A stretch of 64,000 bases of DNA from Leptospira hartskeerlii (GTDB lineage: Bacteria; Spirochaetota; Leptospiria; Leptospirales; Leptospiraceae): contig NZ_NPDL01000002.1 in NCBI RefSeq assembly GCF_002811475.1, forward strand, positions 372,001 to 436,000. The letters run 5' to 3'. Positions 39,054-49,150 of the stretch are shown piece by piece. Each line of letters begins with the position of its first letter. Position 1 is the stretch's first letter. The position numbers and the translations under genes are program-made. The notes beneath the pieces were generated by a model. That model had not been told where the DNA came from, made no database searches, and saw only the letters and a program-made list of their open reading frames with translations.

Positions 39054-40349
39054 ATGGCAGAAATGAAAATCCTAACTAAATTTATAGACGATCCCCGTTC
39101 GAACGAATTGGAATTTTACGAATCGGTCCACGGTTACGACGGGATGAAAAAGGCGCTGTCAATCGCGCCGGAAGAAATTATAGAGATCGTTAAAAAATCA
39201 GGTTTGAGAGGAAGAGGGGGAGCCGGTTTCCCTACAGGACTCAAATGGTCCTTTATTCCTAAAGATATTCCAAAACCCAAATATTTGATCTGTAATGCGG
39301 ACGAGGGAGAACCTGGAACATTCAAAGATCGTAAACTAATAGAGAACCTTCCCCACCAGATCATTGAGGGGATGGTAATTGGTGCAAAGGCGATCGGTGC
39401 AAACAAAGGATTTTTTTATATCCGTGGAGAATTTAACAAAGGGATCGATTCCATGCAGAAGGCAATCGATGAGGCCTATGCAAAAGGATATCTTGGTAAG
39501 AATATCTTAGGTAGCGGATTCGATTTTGATCTGGTACTGTATGCTGGAGCAGGTGCTTATATCTGCGGAGAAGAAACTGCACTCATCAATTCTTTGGAAG
39601 GTCGTAGGGGTCATCCAAGATTAAAACCTCCATTTCCTGCGGTTTCCGGTTTATATCGTTGTCCTACTGTGGTTAATAACGTGGAAACTTTTTCCACTGT
39701 TCCTCATATTTTGGACAAGGGTGCTGACTGGTATTCTAAGATCGGGACTGAAAAATCTCCAGGAACACGTTTATTCTCCGTTTCCGGTCATGTGAAAAGG
39801 CCTGGAGTTTATGAGATAGAATTAGGAACTCCTTTATTAGAATTAGTGAATGATCTTTGCGGTGGAATGCTGGACGACGTCCCGTTAAAAGCGGTGATCC
39901 CAGGCGGTTCTTCCGTTCCGATCCTTACCGCAGAAGAGTGTAAAACTGCAAATATGGATTTCGAATCCATGGCGGCTCATAAGACGATGCTTGGTTCCGG
40001 AGCGGTGATCGTGATCGGCGAGGGCACTGATCTTGTGGAAACCACGTATCGATTTGCAAGATTCTACGCGCATGAATCCTGCGGACAATGTACTCCTTGC
40101 AGAGAAGGTACTCATTGGGTAAGGGACCTGCTACATAAGATCAGAGAAGGAGAAGGAACGAGTGCGGACTTGGATCTTATTCTTTCCTTAGCTAGAAATA
40201 TGGAAGGTGGAACAACCATCTGTCCTCTTTCTGATGCCTGTGTAGGGGCGGTCAGACCGACTATCTTAAAATTCAAACATGAATTCGAAGCCAGATTAAA
40301 AGACAAAGCAGGCAAAGAAGAACAAATTCCTGCTCGGACTGGAGTCTGA
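39054..40349 (+). CDS. nuoF: NuoF, NADH-quinone oxidoreductase subunit F
   Basis: 51-kDa subunit that binds NADH, FMN and one 4Fe-4S cluster. [13 protein letters not shown] and the [14 protein letters not shown] segment form the nucleotide and flavin sites, and [12 protein letters not shown] plus a later Cys in [10 protein letters not shown] supply cluster ligands. Length 431 residues is normal. GGGG-type Shine-Dalgarno (AAGGGG) lies before the ATG. The next gene is nuoH, not nuoG. Confidence 0.96.
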   Translation: MAEMKILTKFIDDPRSNELEFYESVHGYDGMKKALSIAPEEIIEIVKKSGLRGRGGAGFPTGLKWSFIPKDIPKPKYLICNADEGEPGTFKDRKLIENLPHQIIEGMVIGAKAIGANKGFFYIRGEFNKGIDSMQKAIDEAYAKGYLGKNILGSGFDFDLVLYAGAGAYICGEETALINSLEGRRGHPRLKPPFPAVSGLYRCPTVVNNVETFSTVPHILDKGADWYSKIGTEKSPGTRLFSVSGHVKRPGVYEIELGTPLLELVNDLCGGMLDDVPLKAVIPGGSSVPILTAEECKTANMDFESMAAHKTMLGSGAVIVIGEGTDLVETTYRFARFYAHESCGQCTPCREGTHWVRDLLHKIREGEGTSADLDLILSLARNMEGGTTICPLSDACVGAVRPTILKFKHEFEARLKDKAGKEEQIPARTGV

Positions 40350-40352
40350 ACC

Positions 40353-41411
40353 ATGGATTGGAATTTAGTTCTACTCTGGTTATTAAAAAGTGCGCTTTTT
40401 TTCTTAGTGTTCATTACTGCTTGTGCATATTATACATTAGCAGAACGTAAAGTAGCCGGATTTATCCAGGACAGAAAAGGCCCGAACCGTGCGGGGCCTC
40501 TCGGTCTATTGCAACCTTTGGCGGACGGGATCAAGTTTTTAACCAAGGAAGAGATCTTTCCTCAGAATGTGAACAAGGTCATGTATTTGGTCGCTCCTGC
40601 GATCTCTATGACCTGTGCTATTATGGCCTGGGCTGTGGTTCCTCTGGGTGGAACGGTTATGTTACCTGAATGGCTTGCGAAAGAGATCGGTTCTCCATAT
40701 TTAGATCTTCAAATTGCAAATCCTGATACGGGGATCTTGTTTTTATTTGCGATCTCCAGTCTTTCAGTTTATGGGATCATTTTAGCGGGTTGGTCCAGTA
40801 ATAATAAATATTCTTTGATCGGCGGGATCCGCGCGACGGCTCAGATGATCAGTTACGAGTTGCCTCTTGGTCTTTCTGTGGCGTCTATCGTGATCTTGAC
40901 CGGATCTTTAAAACTCACCGATATCAATGATGCTCAGATCGGCCTTTGGAATATTTTTAAACTTCCTGGCTTTATTGCGTTTTCCGTTTTCGTAGTCGCA
41001 ATGTTTGCAGAAACAAATCGACTTCCTTTCGACTTGGCCGAAGCCGAATCCGAATTGGTAGTAGGGTTTCATACGGAATACGGAGCATTCAAATTCGCAT
41101 TATTCTTCATCGCAGAATACATGAATATGATCACTATGAGTTGTGTGGTTACCATTTTATTCTTTGGTGGATATCATCTACCTTTCGGTTGGTTAAGCGG
41201 CTCTATCTGGCAAGCTTGGGCTGGACTCGGGTTTTTCGCCCTTAAGGTCCTATTTTTCGCATTTTTATTCATGTGGGTAAGATGGACCCTGCCTAGATTC
41301 AGATACGATCAGTTGATGACGATCGGCTGGAAAAAAATGATCCCTTGGGCTGTGGCAAATATTTTGATCGCAAGCGTTTACGTTGGTTTGGATGGTTTCT
41401 GGAAATGGTAG
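40353..41411 (+). CDS. nuoH: NuoH, NADH-quinone oxidoreductase subunit H
   Basis: Membrane subunit next to the quinone site, 352 residues. [35 protein letters not shown], and [18 protein letters not shown] are diagnostic. It follows nuoF by 3 bases, so nuoG is skipped; it overlaps nuoJ by 7 bases, so nuoI is skipped as well. Confidence 0.96.
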   Translation: MDWNLVLLWLLKSALFFLVFITACAYYTLAERKVAGFIQDRKGPNRAGPLGLLQPLADGIKFLTKEEIFPQNVNKVMYLVAPAISMTCAIMAWAVVPLGGTVMLPEWLAKEIGSPYLDLQIANPDTGILFLFAISSLSVYGIILAGWSSNNKYSLIGGIRATAQMISYELPLGLSVASIVILTGSLKLTDINDAQIGLWNIFKLPGFIAFSVFVVAMFAETNRLPFDLAEAESELVVGFHTEYGAFKFALFFIAEYMNMITMSCVVTILFFGGYHLPFGWLSGSIWQAWAGLGFFALKVLFFAFLFMWVRWTLPRFRYDQLMTIGWKKMIPWAVANILIASVYVGLDGFWKW

Positions 41412-42016
41412 GGATATTCGATAATCCGGGGCTTCTGCTCTTTTTTATATTTAGCGGAGTATTGGTTGCCGGAGCCCTAGGAGTTGTTTTCCATCCGAAT
41501 CCTATTAGCTCAGCTGTTTTACTTGTGCTTTCTTTTTTTGCGTTAGCCGGAATTTATGCGGTCATCGGTTCCGTTTTTGTGGCTACCATGCAAGTTTTAG
41601 TTTACGCGGGCGCTATCATGGTGCTTGTAGTTTTCGTTCTGATGCTTCTCTCCTTGCATGACGAAGGAATTGCAAAACTTTGGAATCATCCTCTCAAAAA
41701 AGTTTTGGTTCTTTCTGTGGTTGTATTACTTGCAATCGTGCTTATCCATTCCGTAAAGGAAGGTATTCCGAATACGGAAGCTTCTCCTAAAGGATATTCC
41801 GAGTCTGGTTCTTACGAGTATACATTATCCAAATCGGAAGAAGGAAAGGTCGGCGTGATTGCGGAAGGGAATACTGCTGCGGTGGGAAGTTCCATGTTTT
41901 TGGATTACCTTCTTCCTTTCGAAATCGTTTCCATATTACTTTTAGCCGCCGTACTCGGTGCGGTTATATTAGGAAAAAAGAATTTAGGTAAAAAAACAGA
42001 AGAAGGGGAGCCATGA
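41405..42016 (+). CDS. nuoJ: NuoJ, NADH-quinone oxidoreductase subunit J
   Basis: Membrane subunit of about 203 residues. [21 protein letters not shown] and [19 protein letters not shown] are the typical spans. The ATG at 41405 overlaps the nuoH stop by 7 bases; a longer frame from 41345 has only an out-of-family extension. A polar loop of about 50 residues separates the last two spans. Confidence 0.93.
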   Translation: MVGIFDNPGLLLFFIFSGVLVAGALGVVFHPNPISSAVLLVLSFFALAGIYAVIGSVFVATMQVLVYAGAIMVLVVFVLMLLSLHDEGIAKLWNHPLKKVLVLSVVVLLAIVLIHSVKEGIPNTEASPKGYSESGSYEYTLSKSEEGKVGVIAEGNTAAVGSSMFLDYLLPFEIVSILLLAAVLGAVILGKKNLGKKTEEGEP

Positions 42017-42348
42017 ATCCGGGAATTCTGAAACCAACTCTTGCAGGAATTCCAGTGGAATATCTGCTTATTCTTGCCTGTATTATTTTTTCCATCGGTG
42101 TCGCCGGTGTTTTATTTAGAAGAAGTGCGGTTGTCATCTTCATGAGTATAGAACTCATGCTGAATTCCGTAAATTTGGTATTCGTTGTTTTTTCAAAATC
42201 GCTTCATCAGGTGCAGGGAGAAGTGGTAGTTTTTTTTGTGATGGCAATCGCCGCCGTGGAAGCGGCGATCGGTTTGGCTTTAGTGGTCGCAATTCACAGA
42301 AAGAAAAAGACGAGTTTCGTAGACGAAATGAATTTAATGAAATGGTAA
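42013..42348 (+). CDS. nuoK: NuoK, NADH-quinone oxidoreductase subunit K
   Basis: Small antiporter-like subunit, 111 residues with three spans. [20 protein letters not shown] carries the membrane glutamate, and [16 protein letters not shown] a second. It overlaps nuoJ by 4 bases. Confidence 0.95.
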   Translation: MNPGILKPTLAGIPVEYLLILACIIFSIGVAGVLFRRSAVVIFMSIELMLNSVNLVFVVFSKSLHQVQGEVVVFFVMAIAAVEAAIGLALVVAIHRKKKTSFVDEMNLMKW

Positions 42349-42352
42349 TGCG

Positions 42353-44284
42353 ATGAGTTGGGAAATCCTAATATCCGTTCTAGTTTTTTCTCCTCTTCTT
42401 GGATCCGTATTAAATACATTATTCGGAAGATATTGGAAGGGTTTTTCCGGTGCGATCGGGACCTTATTGTCTTTTGTTGCTTTTGCTGCGAGCGTATTCG
42501 CTTATCTGCAATTTCATCCTTTAGAAAGACAGGATGCTCAAATTGTAACTCTATTCAATTGGGTAGAAGTCGGGAATTTTAAAGCGGATCTTGCTTACCA
42601 AGTAGATCAACTTTCTCTTTTTATGGCTCTGATCATCACTGGGATCGGAAGTTTGATCCATTTATATTCGATCGGATATATGAAAGGAAACCCTGGGATC
42701 GGAAGATTTTTTTCCTATCTGAACTTATTCGTATTTTTCATGCTCCATTTGGTTTTAGCGGAAAACCTGGTAGTTCTATTCTTCGGTTGGGAAGGCGTGG
42801 GACTTTGTTCTTATCTTCTGATCGGTTTTGATACTCATAAAGAAAATGCAGCACAGGCAAGTATTAAGGCTTTCGTTACAAATAGGATCGCTGACTTAGC
42901 AATGATAGGTGGGATTGCTCTCACTTATTGGCTTTCTGGTTCTGTTTCTTTTATTGCAATTTCTGAATCTTTGCCTCAAGCAAAGTTTTTACTGAATGCA
43001 CTTCCCTTTGTCGCGATTTGCTTCTTTATAGGCGCAATGGGTAAGTCTGCTCAGTTCCCATTCCATGTTTGGTTGCCGGACGCAATGGCTGGACCAACTC
43101 CGGTTTCCGCTTTGATCCACGCGGCAACAATGGTGACTGCTGGACTATTCCTGATCGCAAGATTGAATTTTATTTTTATCTTAGTTCCTAAAGTAGGTTT
43201 TTGGATCGTTTGTATCGGAACATTCACCGCGTTCTTCGCAGCGACCATCGGTGTTTATCAAAACGATATCAAAAAAGTTTTAGCTTATTCTACAGTTTCT
43301 CAGCTGGGTTATATGTTTGTCGCAATGGGAACAGGAGCATATGTAGCTGGACTCTTTCACTTATTGACTCATGCATTTTTCAAGGCGCTTCTTTTCTTGG
43401 GTTCCGGTTCCGTAATCCATGGCTTGTCCGATGAGCAGGATTTGAGAAGAATGGGGGGACTTAAAGATCAGATGAAGATCACTTGGTGGACCTTCCTCTT
43501 GGGAACCTTGGCCATTGTAGGAGCTCCACCATTTAGTGGATTTTTCTCTAAAGATTTGATCTTAGAAAAGGCATTCTATTTTCATCCGGTATTTTTCGGG
43601 ATGGGAATCGCTACGGCTTTCTTAACTACATTCTATATGTTTCGCCTAACGTTCTTGGCATTTACCGGAAAATCAAGAGTCTCTTCTCATGTGCATCCTC
43701 ATGAATCTCCTTGGACCATGACCGTACCTTTGGTGATCTTGGCATTGGGTGCCGCATTCTCCGGATATTTATTGGTTCCCGAATCTTTAGGTGGTGGAAT
43801 TGATTTCTTAGAGAAATACTTCTCACCTGTTTTTGCGAAAGGATTACTGTATTATTCTCAGCAACAGGGGGCTTTGGAAGTCCATCATTTGAGCCATGAG
43901 TTGGAACTCCTACTAGCTGGATTTTCCTTAGGAGCGATTTTACTTGGGGTCGGGATTTACTGGTTCTTTTTCGGTAAAAAAGAGAAACTACCTTCAGATG
44001 AATCTTCATATACAGGTTGGAGAATTCTTCCTGCAAACAAATACTACATAGATGAAATTTTTAAAAACGTTTTGATCGGGCCGATTTCTGCTTTCTCTGA
44101 ATTTTTATCTGAAGTGGTGGAGAAACGTTTGATAGATAAAGTTTTAACCGGAACTGGAAAGTTTTCCGGAGGAATCTCTTCATTCCTACGTAGGATCCAG
44201 ACAGGAACAGTAGTAGATTACGCTTTTCTAATTGTCTTAGGGACTGTTTTGATTTTGTCCGTATTCTTATGGAGGGGAATCTAA
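42353..44284 (+). CDS. nuoL: NuoL, NADH-quinone oxidoreductase subunit L
   Basis: Largest proton-pumping subunit, 643 residues. [15 protein letters not shown] carries the key Glu, [32 protein letters not shown] was seen (quoted in short: [20 protein letters not shown]), and [15 protein letters not shown]. The C-terminal lateral helix region has a charged linker around residues 540-560. It ends directly before nuoM. Confidence 0.95.
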   Translation: MSWEILISVLVFSPLLGSVLNTLFGRYWKGFSGAIGTLLSFVAFAASVFAYLQFHPLERQDAQIVTLFNWVEVGNFKADLAYQVDQLSLFMALIITGIGSLIHLYSIGYMKGNPGIGRFFSYLNLFVFFMLHLVLAENLVVLFFGWEGVGLCSYLLIGFDTHKENAAQASIKAFVTNRIADLAMIGGIALTYWLSGSVSFIAISESLPQAKFLLNALPFVAICFFIGAMGKSAQFPFHVWLPDAMAGPTPVSALIHAATMVTAGLFLIARLNFIFILVPKVGFWIVCIGTFTAFFAATIGVYQNDIKKVLAYSTVSQLGYMFVAMGTGAYVAGLFHLLTHAFFKALLFLGSGSVIHGLSDEQDLRRMGGLKDQMKITWWTFLLGTLAIVGAPPFSGFFSKDLILEKAFYFHPVFFGMGIATAFLTTFYMFRLTFLAFTGKSRVSSHVHPHESPWTMTVPLVILALGAAFSGYLLVPESLGGGIDFLEKYFSPVFAKGLLYYSQQQGALEVHHLSHELELLLAGFSLGAILLGVGIYWFFFGKKEKLPSDESSYTGWRILPANKYYIDEIFKNVLIGPISAFSEFLSEVVEKRLIDKVLTGTGKFSGGISSFLRRIQTGTVVDYAFLIVLGTVLILSVFLWRGI

Positions 44285-45934
44285 GTGCCCCAGTACTATT
44301 TAAGCATTCTGTTATTTTTGCCCGTTTTAGGGATCCCTTTTTTATTCATCTCTAAAAATGAAAAATGGGTTCGCGTTTGGTCTTCGATCGTAACTCTCGG
44401 AGTTCTCGCGATGACGATTCCTCTCTTTTTGGAATTTCTAAAAGGGGACAGTGGTTTTCAATTTTCTCATCGTATCTGGAACTTTATAGAATTACAGTCA
44501 GGAGGACTGGACTATCATATTGCGATAGACGGGTTCTCTTTGCTGTTAGTCACGATGTCGGCTCTTCTATTCTTTCTTTCGGCTTTATCCGCTTTTTCTA
44601 ATGTAAAGGAAAGGGTCAGAGAATTTTTTATACTTCTTCTTTTGGTAGAAACAGGAGTGATCGGAGTATTTCTTTCGGTCAACCTGATCCAATTTTACGT
44701 TTTCTGGGAATGGATGGTTCTACCTTTCACGTTGATGGTGGGAATTTGGGGAGAGAAGGGGAGAATTAAGGCTGCAATGAAGTATCTGGTATTCTCATTT
44801 ACCGGATCCGTTTTCATGTTAGCGAGTATTTTGGTATTATATCATTACACTCACACATTCGATTTGGAAGAATTGGCAGTGGTCTCTTTGAATTCTATTC
44901 CTGCAAATATTAAGTTTTGGTTATTTGTCGGATTTAGTTTTGCATTTGCGATCAAGGTACCTTTATTTCCTTTTCACACTTGGATGCCTGATGTTCACGA
45001 AGAAGCGCCGACTGTCGGGTCCGTTGACTTGGCGGGTATTCTCTTAAAGATCGGACTATTCGCATATGTTAGAGTGGCGATCCCACTTTTCCCTCAGGTA
45101 TTTTTAGAATATCGTAATCTACTTACCGCTCTTGCAGTTGCAGGAATTGTTTACGGGGCTCTCGTTGCGCTAACCCAGAAAAACAGCAAACGTCTGGTAG
45201 CTTTCTCTTCTCTTTCGCATATGGGATTCTGCATCTTGGGAATCTTGACTCTCACGGAAGAAGGAGTAGCAGGCGGAATGCTCCAAATGGTGAATCATGG
45301 ATTCACCTCCGGGCTTTTGTTCTTTATATTAGGATTCTTGCATGAAAGAACTGGAACCAACGAATTGAAGGATTATTCCGGTCTTGCTAAATCCGCTCCA
45401 TTTTTGGCAGTAACGATCGGCCTTGCTGCTTTTGCGAGTGCTGGGCTTCCCGGCACAAATGGATTTGTAGGAGAATTTTTAGTCCTAATCGGAACTTTCA
45501 AATATAGCCTTCTTTACGGATTTTTAGCGGGCACTGCAGTGATCTTTGCGGCTGGATATATGTTATACTTTGCTCGAAACTTGCTCTTTGGAGAACCGAA
45601 TTCCTTATCTTCCGGTCTTTCTCCTTTAAATGTGCGAGAGAAGTTTATAGTCTCTATAGTTGCAGGAATTATAATATTAACCGGGATTTTTCCGAACATT
45701 CTACTGACTTATTTAAAACCTAGCGCGAGAGTCGTGTTGAATCTGACTTCTAAGCAGGCTCTACAAGAAAGAGCCTTTTTGGAACAAGAAGGTAATTTGA
45801 GAAACACCAAGAAGAAATTTATAAATTATAGGACCCTGGGTGCAGAGCCTCCTAGTTATGAGGATAGGATCAGTTCCGGAAGAGGAACGGGGATCCCCGG
45901 TAAAAAGACAGTGTCCCAAGAGGCGGAAGAATGA
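44285..45934 (+). CDS. nuoM: NuoM, NADH-quinone oxidoreductase subunit M
   Basis: Proton-pumping subunit with a GTG start at 44285, 549 residues. FYVFWEWMVLPFTLMVG, KVPLFPFHTWMPDVHEEAPT and SSLSHMGFCILG are typical. After the last span (about residue 476) there is a hydrophilic tail of about 73 residues, rich in charged residues and Gly, which is longer than the family usually has. It overlaps nuoN by 4 bases. Confidence 0.94.
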   Translation: MPQYYLSILLFLPVLGIPFLFISKNEKWVRVWSSIVTLGVLAMTIPLFLEFLKGDSGFQFSHRIWNFIELQSGGLDYHIAIDGFSLLLVTMSALLFFLSALSAFSNVKERVREFFILLLLVETGVIGVFLSVNLIQFYVFWEWMVLPFTLMVGIWGEKGRIKAAMKYLVFSFTGSVFMLASILVLYHYTHTFDLEELAVVSLNSIPANIKFWLFVGFSFAFAIKVPLFPFHTWMPDVHEEAPTVGSVDLAGILLKIGLFAYVRVAIPLFPQVFLEYRNLLTALAVAGIVYGALVALTQKNSKRLVAFSSLSHMGFCILGILTLTEEGVAGGMLQMVNHGFTSGLLFFILGFLHERTGTNELKDYSGLAKSAPFLAVTIGLAAFASAGLPGTNGFVGEFLVLIGTFKYSLLYGFLAGTAVIFAAGYMLYFARNLLFGEPNSLSSGLSPLNVREKFIVSIVAGIIILTGIFPNILLTYLKPSARVVLNLTSKQALQERAFLEQEGNLRNTKKKFINYRTLGAEPPSYEDRISSGRGTGIPGKKTVSQEAEE

Positions 45935-47409
45935 ATTTAATTCCAAATTCCAACGATCTAATTTCTATTCTTCCTATCTTGGTTCTTTCAGGAGGAGGGA
46001 TCTTATTACTCGGATTGCAATTCATTTTCCAAGGATTCGAATTTAGGATCGTCAGATTTACTTCCGGTCTGGTTTTGATCGCCGCATTCTTTTCTTTGTT
46101 TATTTCTCAGTCAAATCCAGGACTTGGATCTTATTTTTCAGGACATTATGAAATTTCCACCTTAGGTTTTTGGTTTGGGGCGTTGTATTTAGTCGCAGCA
46201 TTCTGCACCGTTCTTGCTTCTCCAAGAGTATTAGAACAACATAATATGGAATTTCCTGAATTCTATCCTCTTCTTCTTTTCTCGGTGGTTGGAATGTTCC
46301 TGATGACTTCCGGAACAGATACGGTTACCATCTTCGTCGGATTAGAATTGATGTCGGTTTGCTTGTATGTTCTGGTAGGAATGGCAAGAAGTGACGTGTA
46401 TTCTTTAGAAGCCAGCTTGAAGTATTTTCTTTTGGGAAGTTTTTCCACAGGATTTTTCTTATTCGGAATGGCGTTTTTGTTCGGTGGATCCGGAACAACC
46501 CATTTACAAGATTCTTTAAAACCTTTGCTTAGTTCGGGATTTGATTCCAATTTTACAAAGATCGGATTATTACTTTTATTAACCGGGATCTCATTCAAGA
46601 TCGCGTTGTTCCCGTATCACTCTTGGACACCTGATGCTTACGAAGGTGCACTAACTCCTGTTACCGGATTTATGGCCACGGCATCTAAGTCCGCTTCCAT
46701 GGGATTATTGCTTGTCGTTTTTTCAAAATTTCCTGCTCCAATTTCCGGTGGAGAATGGACCTGGATCATGGGAATTTTAGCACTCATGTCGATGACTTAC
46801 GGAAACTTTGTGGCTTTAAAGCAAACAAGTTTAAAGAGAGTTTTGGCATATTCTTCCATTGCTCATGCCGGCTATGTGGTCGCAGGAATTTCTTTGGGCG
46901 GAAAAGAAGAAGCATTATTTTATCTGATCATTTATTCTTTCATGAGTTTGGGGGCATTTGCAGTCCTTTCTTTCTTAGAAGAAGGCAATCAGCACGTAAC
47001 GTATGATTCCATCGCCGGACTCGCAAAATCCAGGCCTTGGACTAGCTTTGTATTATTCATCTTCTTCCTTTCCTTAGCTGGAATTCCTCCTTTGGGCGGA
47101 TTCTGGGCAAAATTATTTTTATTCCAAAAGATCGCAGAAGGAACGGATTTGATCTCAAGATGGTTACTCATCGGAGGGATCGCAAACTCCGCATTAGCGT
47201 TATATTATTATGTAAAAGTGGGAATATTCGCCTACATGAGATCTGAAGAAGGAGAAATTTCTAAATTAGATTCTCCTAAAGCAAGTTACGGTGTCATATT
47301 CGTATCTGCAATTTCTTTGGCGGCAGTATTAGTGGGATGGTATTTTATCCAGCCTAAGGATCTGAATAATTTAAAGTTCGCAAGCAAGTCCGCAGAATTA
47401 CAAAAGTAA
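45931..47409 (+). CDS. nuoN: NuoN, NADH-quinone oxidoreductase subunit N
   Basis: The third antiporter-like pump subunit, 492 residues. FVGLELMSVCLYVLVG with its Glu, KIALFPYHSWTPDAYEGALT and KRVLAYSSIAHAGYVV identify it. It is the last complex I gene of the operon; the SseB-like gene starts 1 base after its stop and may be cotranscribed. Confidence 0.95.
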   Translation: MNLIPNSNDLISILPILVLSGGGILLLGLQFIFQGFEFRIVRFTSGLVLIAAFFSLFISQSNPGLGSYFSGHYEISTLGFWFGALYLVAAFCTVLASPRVLEQHNMEFPEFYPLLLFSVVGMFLMTSGTDTVTIFVGLELMSVCLYVLVGMARSDVYSLEASLKYFLLGSFSTGFFLFGMAFLFGGSGTTHLQDSLKPLLSSGFDSNFTKIGLLLLLTGISFKIALFPYHSWTPDAYEGALTPVTGFMATASKSASMGLLLVVFSKFPAPISGGEWTWIMGILALMSMTYGNFVALKQTSLKRVLAYSSIAHAGYVVAGISLGGKEEALFYLIIYSFMSLGAFAVLSFLEEGNQHVTYDSIAGLAKSRPWTSFVLFIFFLSLAGIPPLGGFWAKLFLFQKIAEGTDLISRWLLIGGIANSALALYYYVKVGIFAYMRSEEGEISKLDSPKASYGVIFVSAISLAAVLVGWYFIQPKDLNNLKFASKSAELQK

Positions 47410-47410
47410 G

Positions 47411-47923
47411 ATGTCTAGTTTCAAAAACGTTCTATCCTCCATTAAAGAATATTTTGAGCCTATCCCCAAGTTTGACGGAGAAAATGCTAATTTCAGAGAG
47501 GCGATCTATCTCTATTCTAAAAATCGTTCCGAGAAGAATTTAGAAAAACTTTCTGCCGAACTTACCAAAGCTTATTTTTTGATCCCTCATGCTGGAGCGG
47601 AAGCAACGGCTAAAAAGGCAAAACCTAAAAAGAAAGCAGCTGCTAAAAAAAAGAAGAAAAGCCCTAGTAAAAAAGGACCGGAACCTATCGTATTATTATA
47701 CGTAAGCGATGAACGTGGCAGAGTATTCTTGCCCGCATTTTCCCATCCTTCCGAATCAATCCGCTATTTTAAAAAAGAGACCGCGCTTGTTCCTATCACA
47801 GCAAAAGAATTATGGGCCTTGGGCCTACAGAACAAGGGAGTTTCTGGGGTGGCTATAGATCCGGGCTCTACGTTATGGTTGCTCTCTAGAGAACATTTGG
47901 AATTGTTGCAAAAAGAAAAATAA
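47411..47923 (+). CDS. SseB-like protein with a lysine/alanine-rich linker
   Basis: The 170-residue protein resembles the SseB N-terminal domain: an initial helix pair (SEKNLEKLSAELTKAYFLIP), then strands IVLLYVSDERGRVFLPAFS, and a final block GVSGVAIDPGSTLWLLSREHLELL. Between them, residues about 68-89 form a basic stretch of Lys, Ala and Pro reminiscent of histone H1-like tails. The function of SseB-like domains is poorly known. It is placed 1 base after nuoN. The basic linker could bind nucleic acid or an acidic partner, which is an inference. Confidence 0.65.
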   Translation: MSSFKNVLSSIKEYFEPIPKFDGENANFREAIYLYSKNRSEKNLEKLSAELTKAYFLIPHAGAEATAKKAKPKKKAAAKKKKKSPSKKGPEPIVLLYVSDERGRVFLPAFSHPSESIRYFKKETALVPITAKELWALGLQNKGVSGVAIDPGSTLWLLSREHLELLQKEK

Positions 47924-47947
47924 TCTCTCTTTTTAGCGAACTCACCC

Positions 47948-48568
47948 ATGTATTCTTCTTTTCGAATATATACTTTTCACCTTCTTCTCTTATCCGTCTT
48001 ATCCACGAACTGTATCCTTATTTCTAGATCGGAACTTTCTTCTCCCTCTAGCTTGAACGAGGGAAAAGTATTAAAACATTATAAAAAAGTTTCTATTAAA
48101 GTGATCTATATTCCCGAAAAGGATGATCGCGCTTATAATCTGGAAGAAGAAGAGCAGAAAAGTAGGGAAGAAATTTGGACGGAACTTTTGGTTTCCGCAT
48201 ATGAGGACTCTGGGTTGTTTAGAGAGGTGGTTACTTCTACTGATGGGGATCTGAAGGTCCAAATTAAGATCGTAGAATCGCAAGCGGAAGATCGGGGAAT
48301 GGATTACGTATTTTCCAAAGGTTGGGGTTTTCGCCCATATAGAGAAGAAGGCTCGTTTGCAATGAGTACTGACTTTTACAATTCTAAGGGCGAACTTTTA
48401 GGTTCAGTAGACTTAACGGAAACATACGATTTCTATTATCAGGTTTTCTTTATATTCCTGGCACCTTTCTATTCTCCCGGCGGAGAATACGAAAGGTTGG
48501 GACGTTTTATGGGATTAAAAACTTTAGATAGGGCGTTATCTAAGGAAATTTTTATCCCCAAAAAATGA
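47948..48568 (+). CDS. Probable lipoprotein of unknown function
   Basis: The first 22 residues form a signal ending in LSTNC, a spirochaete-like lipobox. The mature protein of about 185 residues has an acidic helical segment (LEEEEQKSREEIWTELL), and a segment FYYQVFFIFLAPFYSPGGEYE near the C-terminus that might touch the membrane. I do not recognise the family. The 3' end overlaps the convergent MAPEG gene by 17 bases. Confidence 0.72.
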   Translation: MYSSFRIYTFHLLLLSVLSTNCILISRSELSSPSSLNEGKVLKHYKKVSIKVIYIPEKDDRAYNLEEEEQKSREEIWTELLVSAYEDSGLFREVVTSTDGDLKVQIKIVESQAEDRGMDYVFSKGWGFRPYREEGSFAMSTDFYNSKGELLGSVDLTETYDFYYQVFFIFLAPFYSPGGEYERLGRFMGLKTLDRALSKEIFIPKK

Positions 48569-48986
48569 TCTCCAAAAACTTGCCGAAATAGTTTACCCAA
48601 ATCCCAAACAAGACCAAATTACTCACCGCAAAGATGGCCAATCTGTGGATAACGTTGTTATAAGTGAGATGGATTAGGCTATGTAAAACTCTAAGTCCCA
48701 CATAGACCCAAGATAGTCGAAAATTCATTGGATCGCTAAAATTCGTTAGATATTGTATGAGACTGATCAAGTAGAACAATAGTGGCATTTCCAATAAGTT
48801 CATATAATTCCGATTTGCAATAGTTACCCACCCCGGAACATTTTTGGATTCTCCAAACTTGAAATCGTCCGGGATTACCTTACCGATGAAGCCTGCATAA
48901 AAACGTCGGATAGGTATTTGCAATAATACGAGAAAAGTCAGTAGAGCTAACGCTCCGATCGGAAGAAGCCAATATTCTTTCTGCAT
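48552..48986 (-). CDS. MAPEG family membrane protein
   Basis: About 145 residues with four hydrophobic spans. The family pattern RNYMNLLEMPLLFYL and WVYVGLRVLHSLIHLTYNN with a following R (HRLAIF) match MAPEG proteins, which often act on glutathione or lipid substrates; no such activity is proven here. The start at 48986 has AAAGG about 8 bases upstream and is preferred to 49067, which adds a non-membrane extension. Confidence 0.82.
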   Translation of the reverse strand: MQKEYWLLPIGALALLTFLVLLQIPIRRFYAGFIGKVIPDDFKFGESKNVPGWVTIANRNYMNLLEMPLLFYLISLIQYLTNFSDPMNFRLSWVYVGLRVLHSLIHLTYNNVIHRLAIFAVSNLVLFGIWVNYFGKFLEIIFWG

Positions 48987-49150
48987 TTCTGAACCTTTTG
49001 GATCGAAAAGAATTTTATATGGAATAGTTTCGTTTTTAATCTGCAAGCAAAAGATGATAAATTTCATACGGTTTCTTTTTCATTTTCATTGACTCGCGAC
49101 GTTTCTTCGGTAGTTTTAAAGCCCTTTCAATTCGTCTCTTACTTATAAAA

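Noticed and set aside
43662..44036. A 124-residue minus-strand reading frame inside nuoL
   Set aside because: Antisense to a conserved subunit, with no supporting features.
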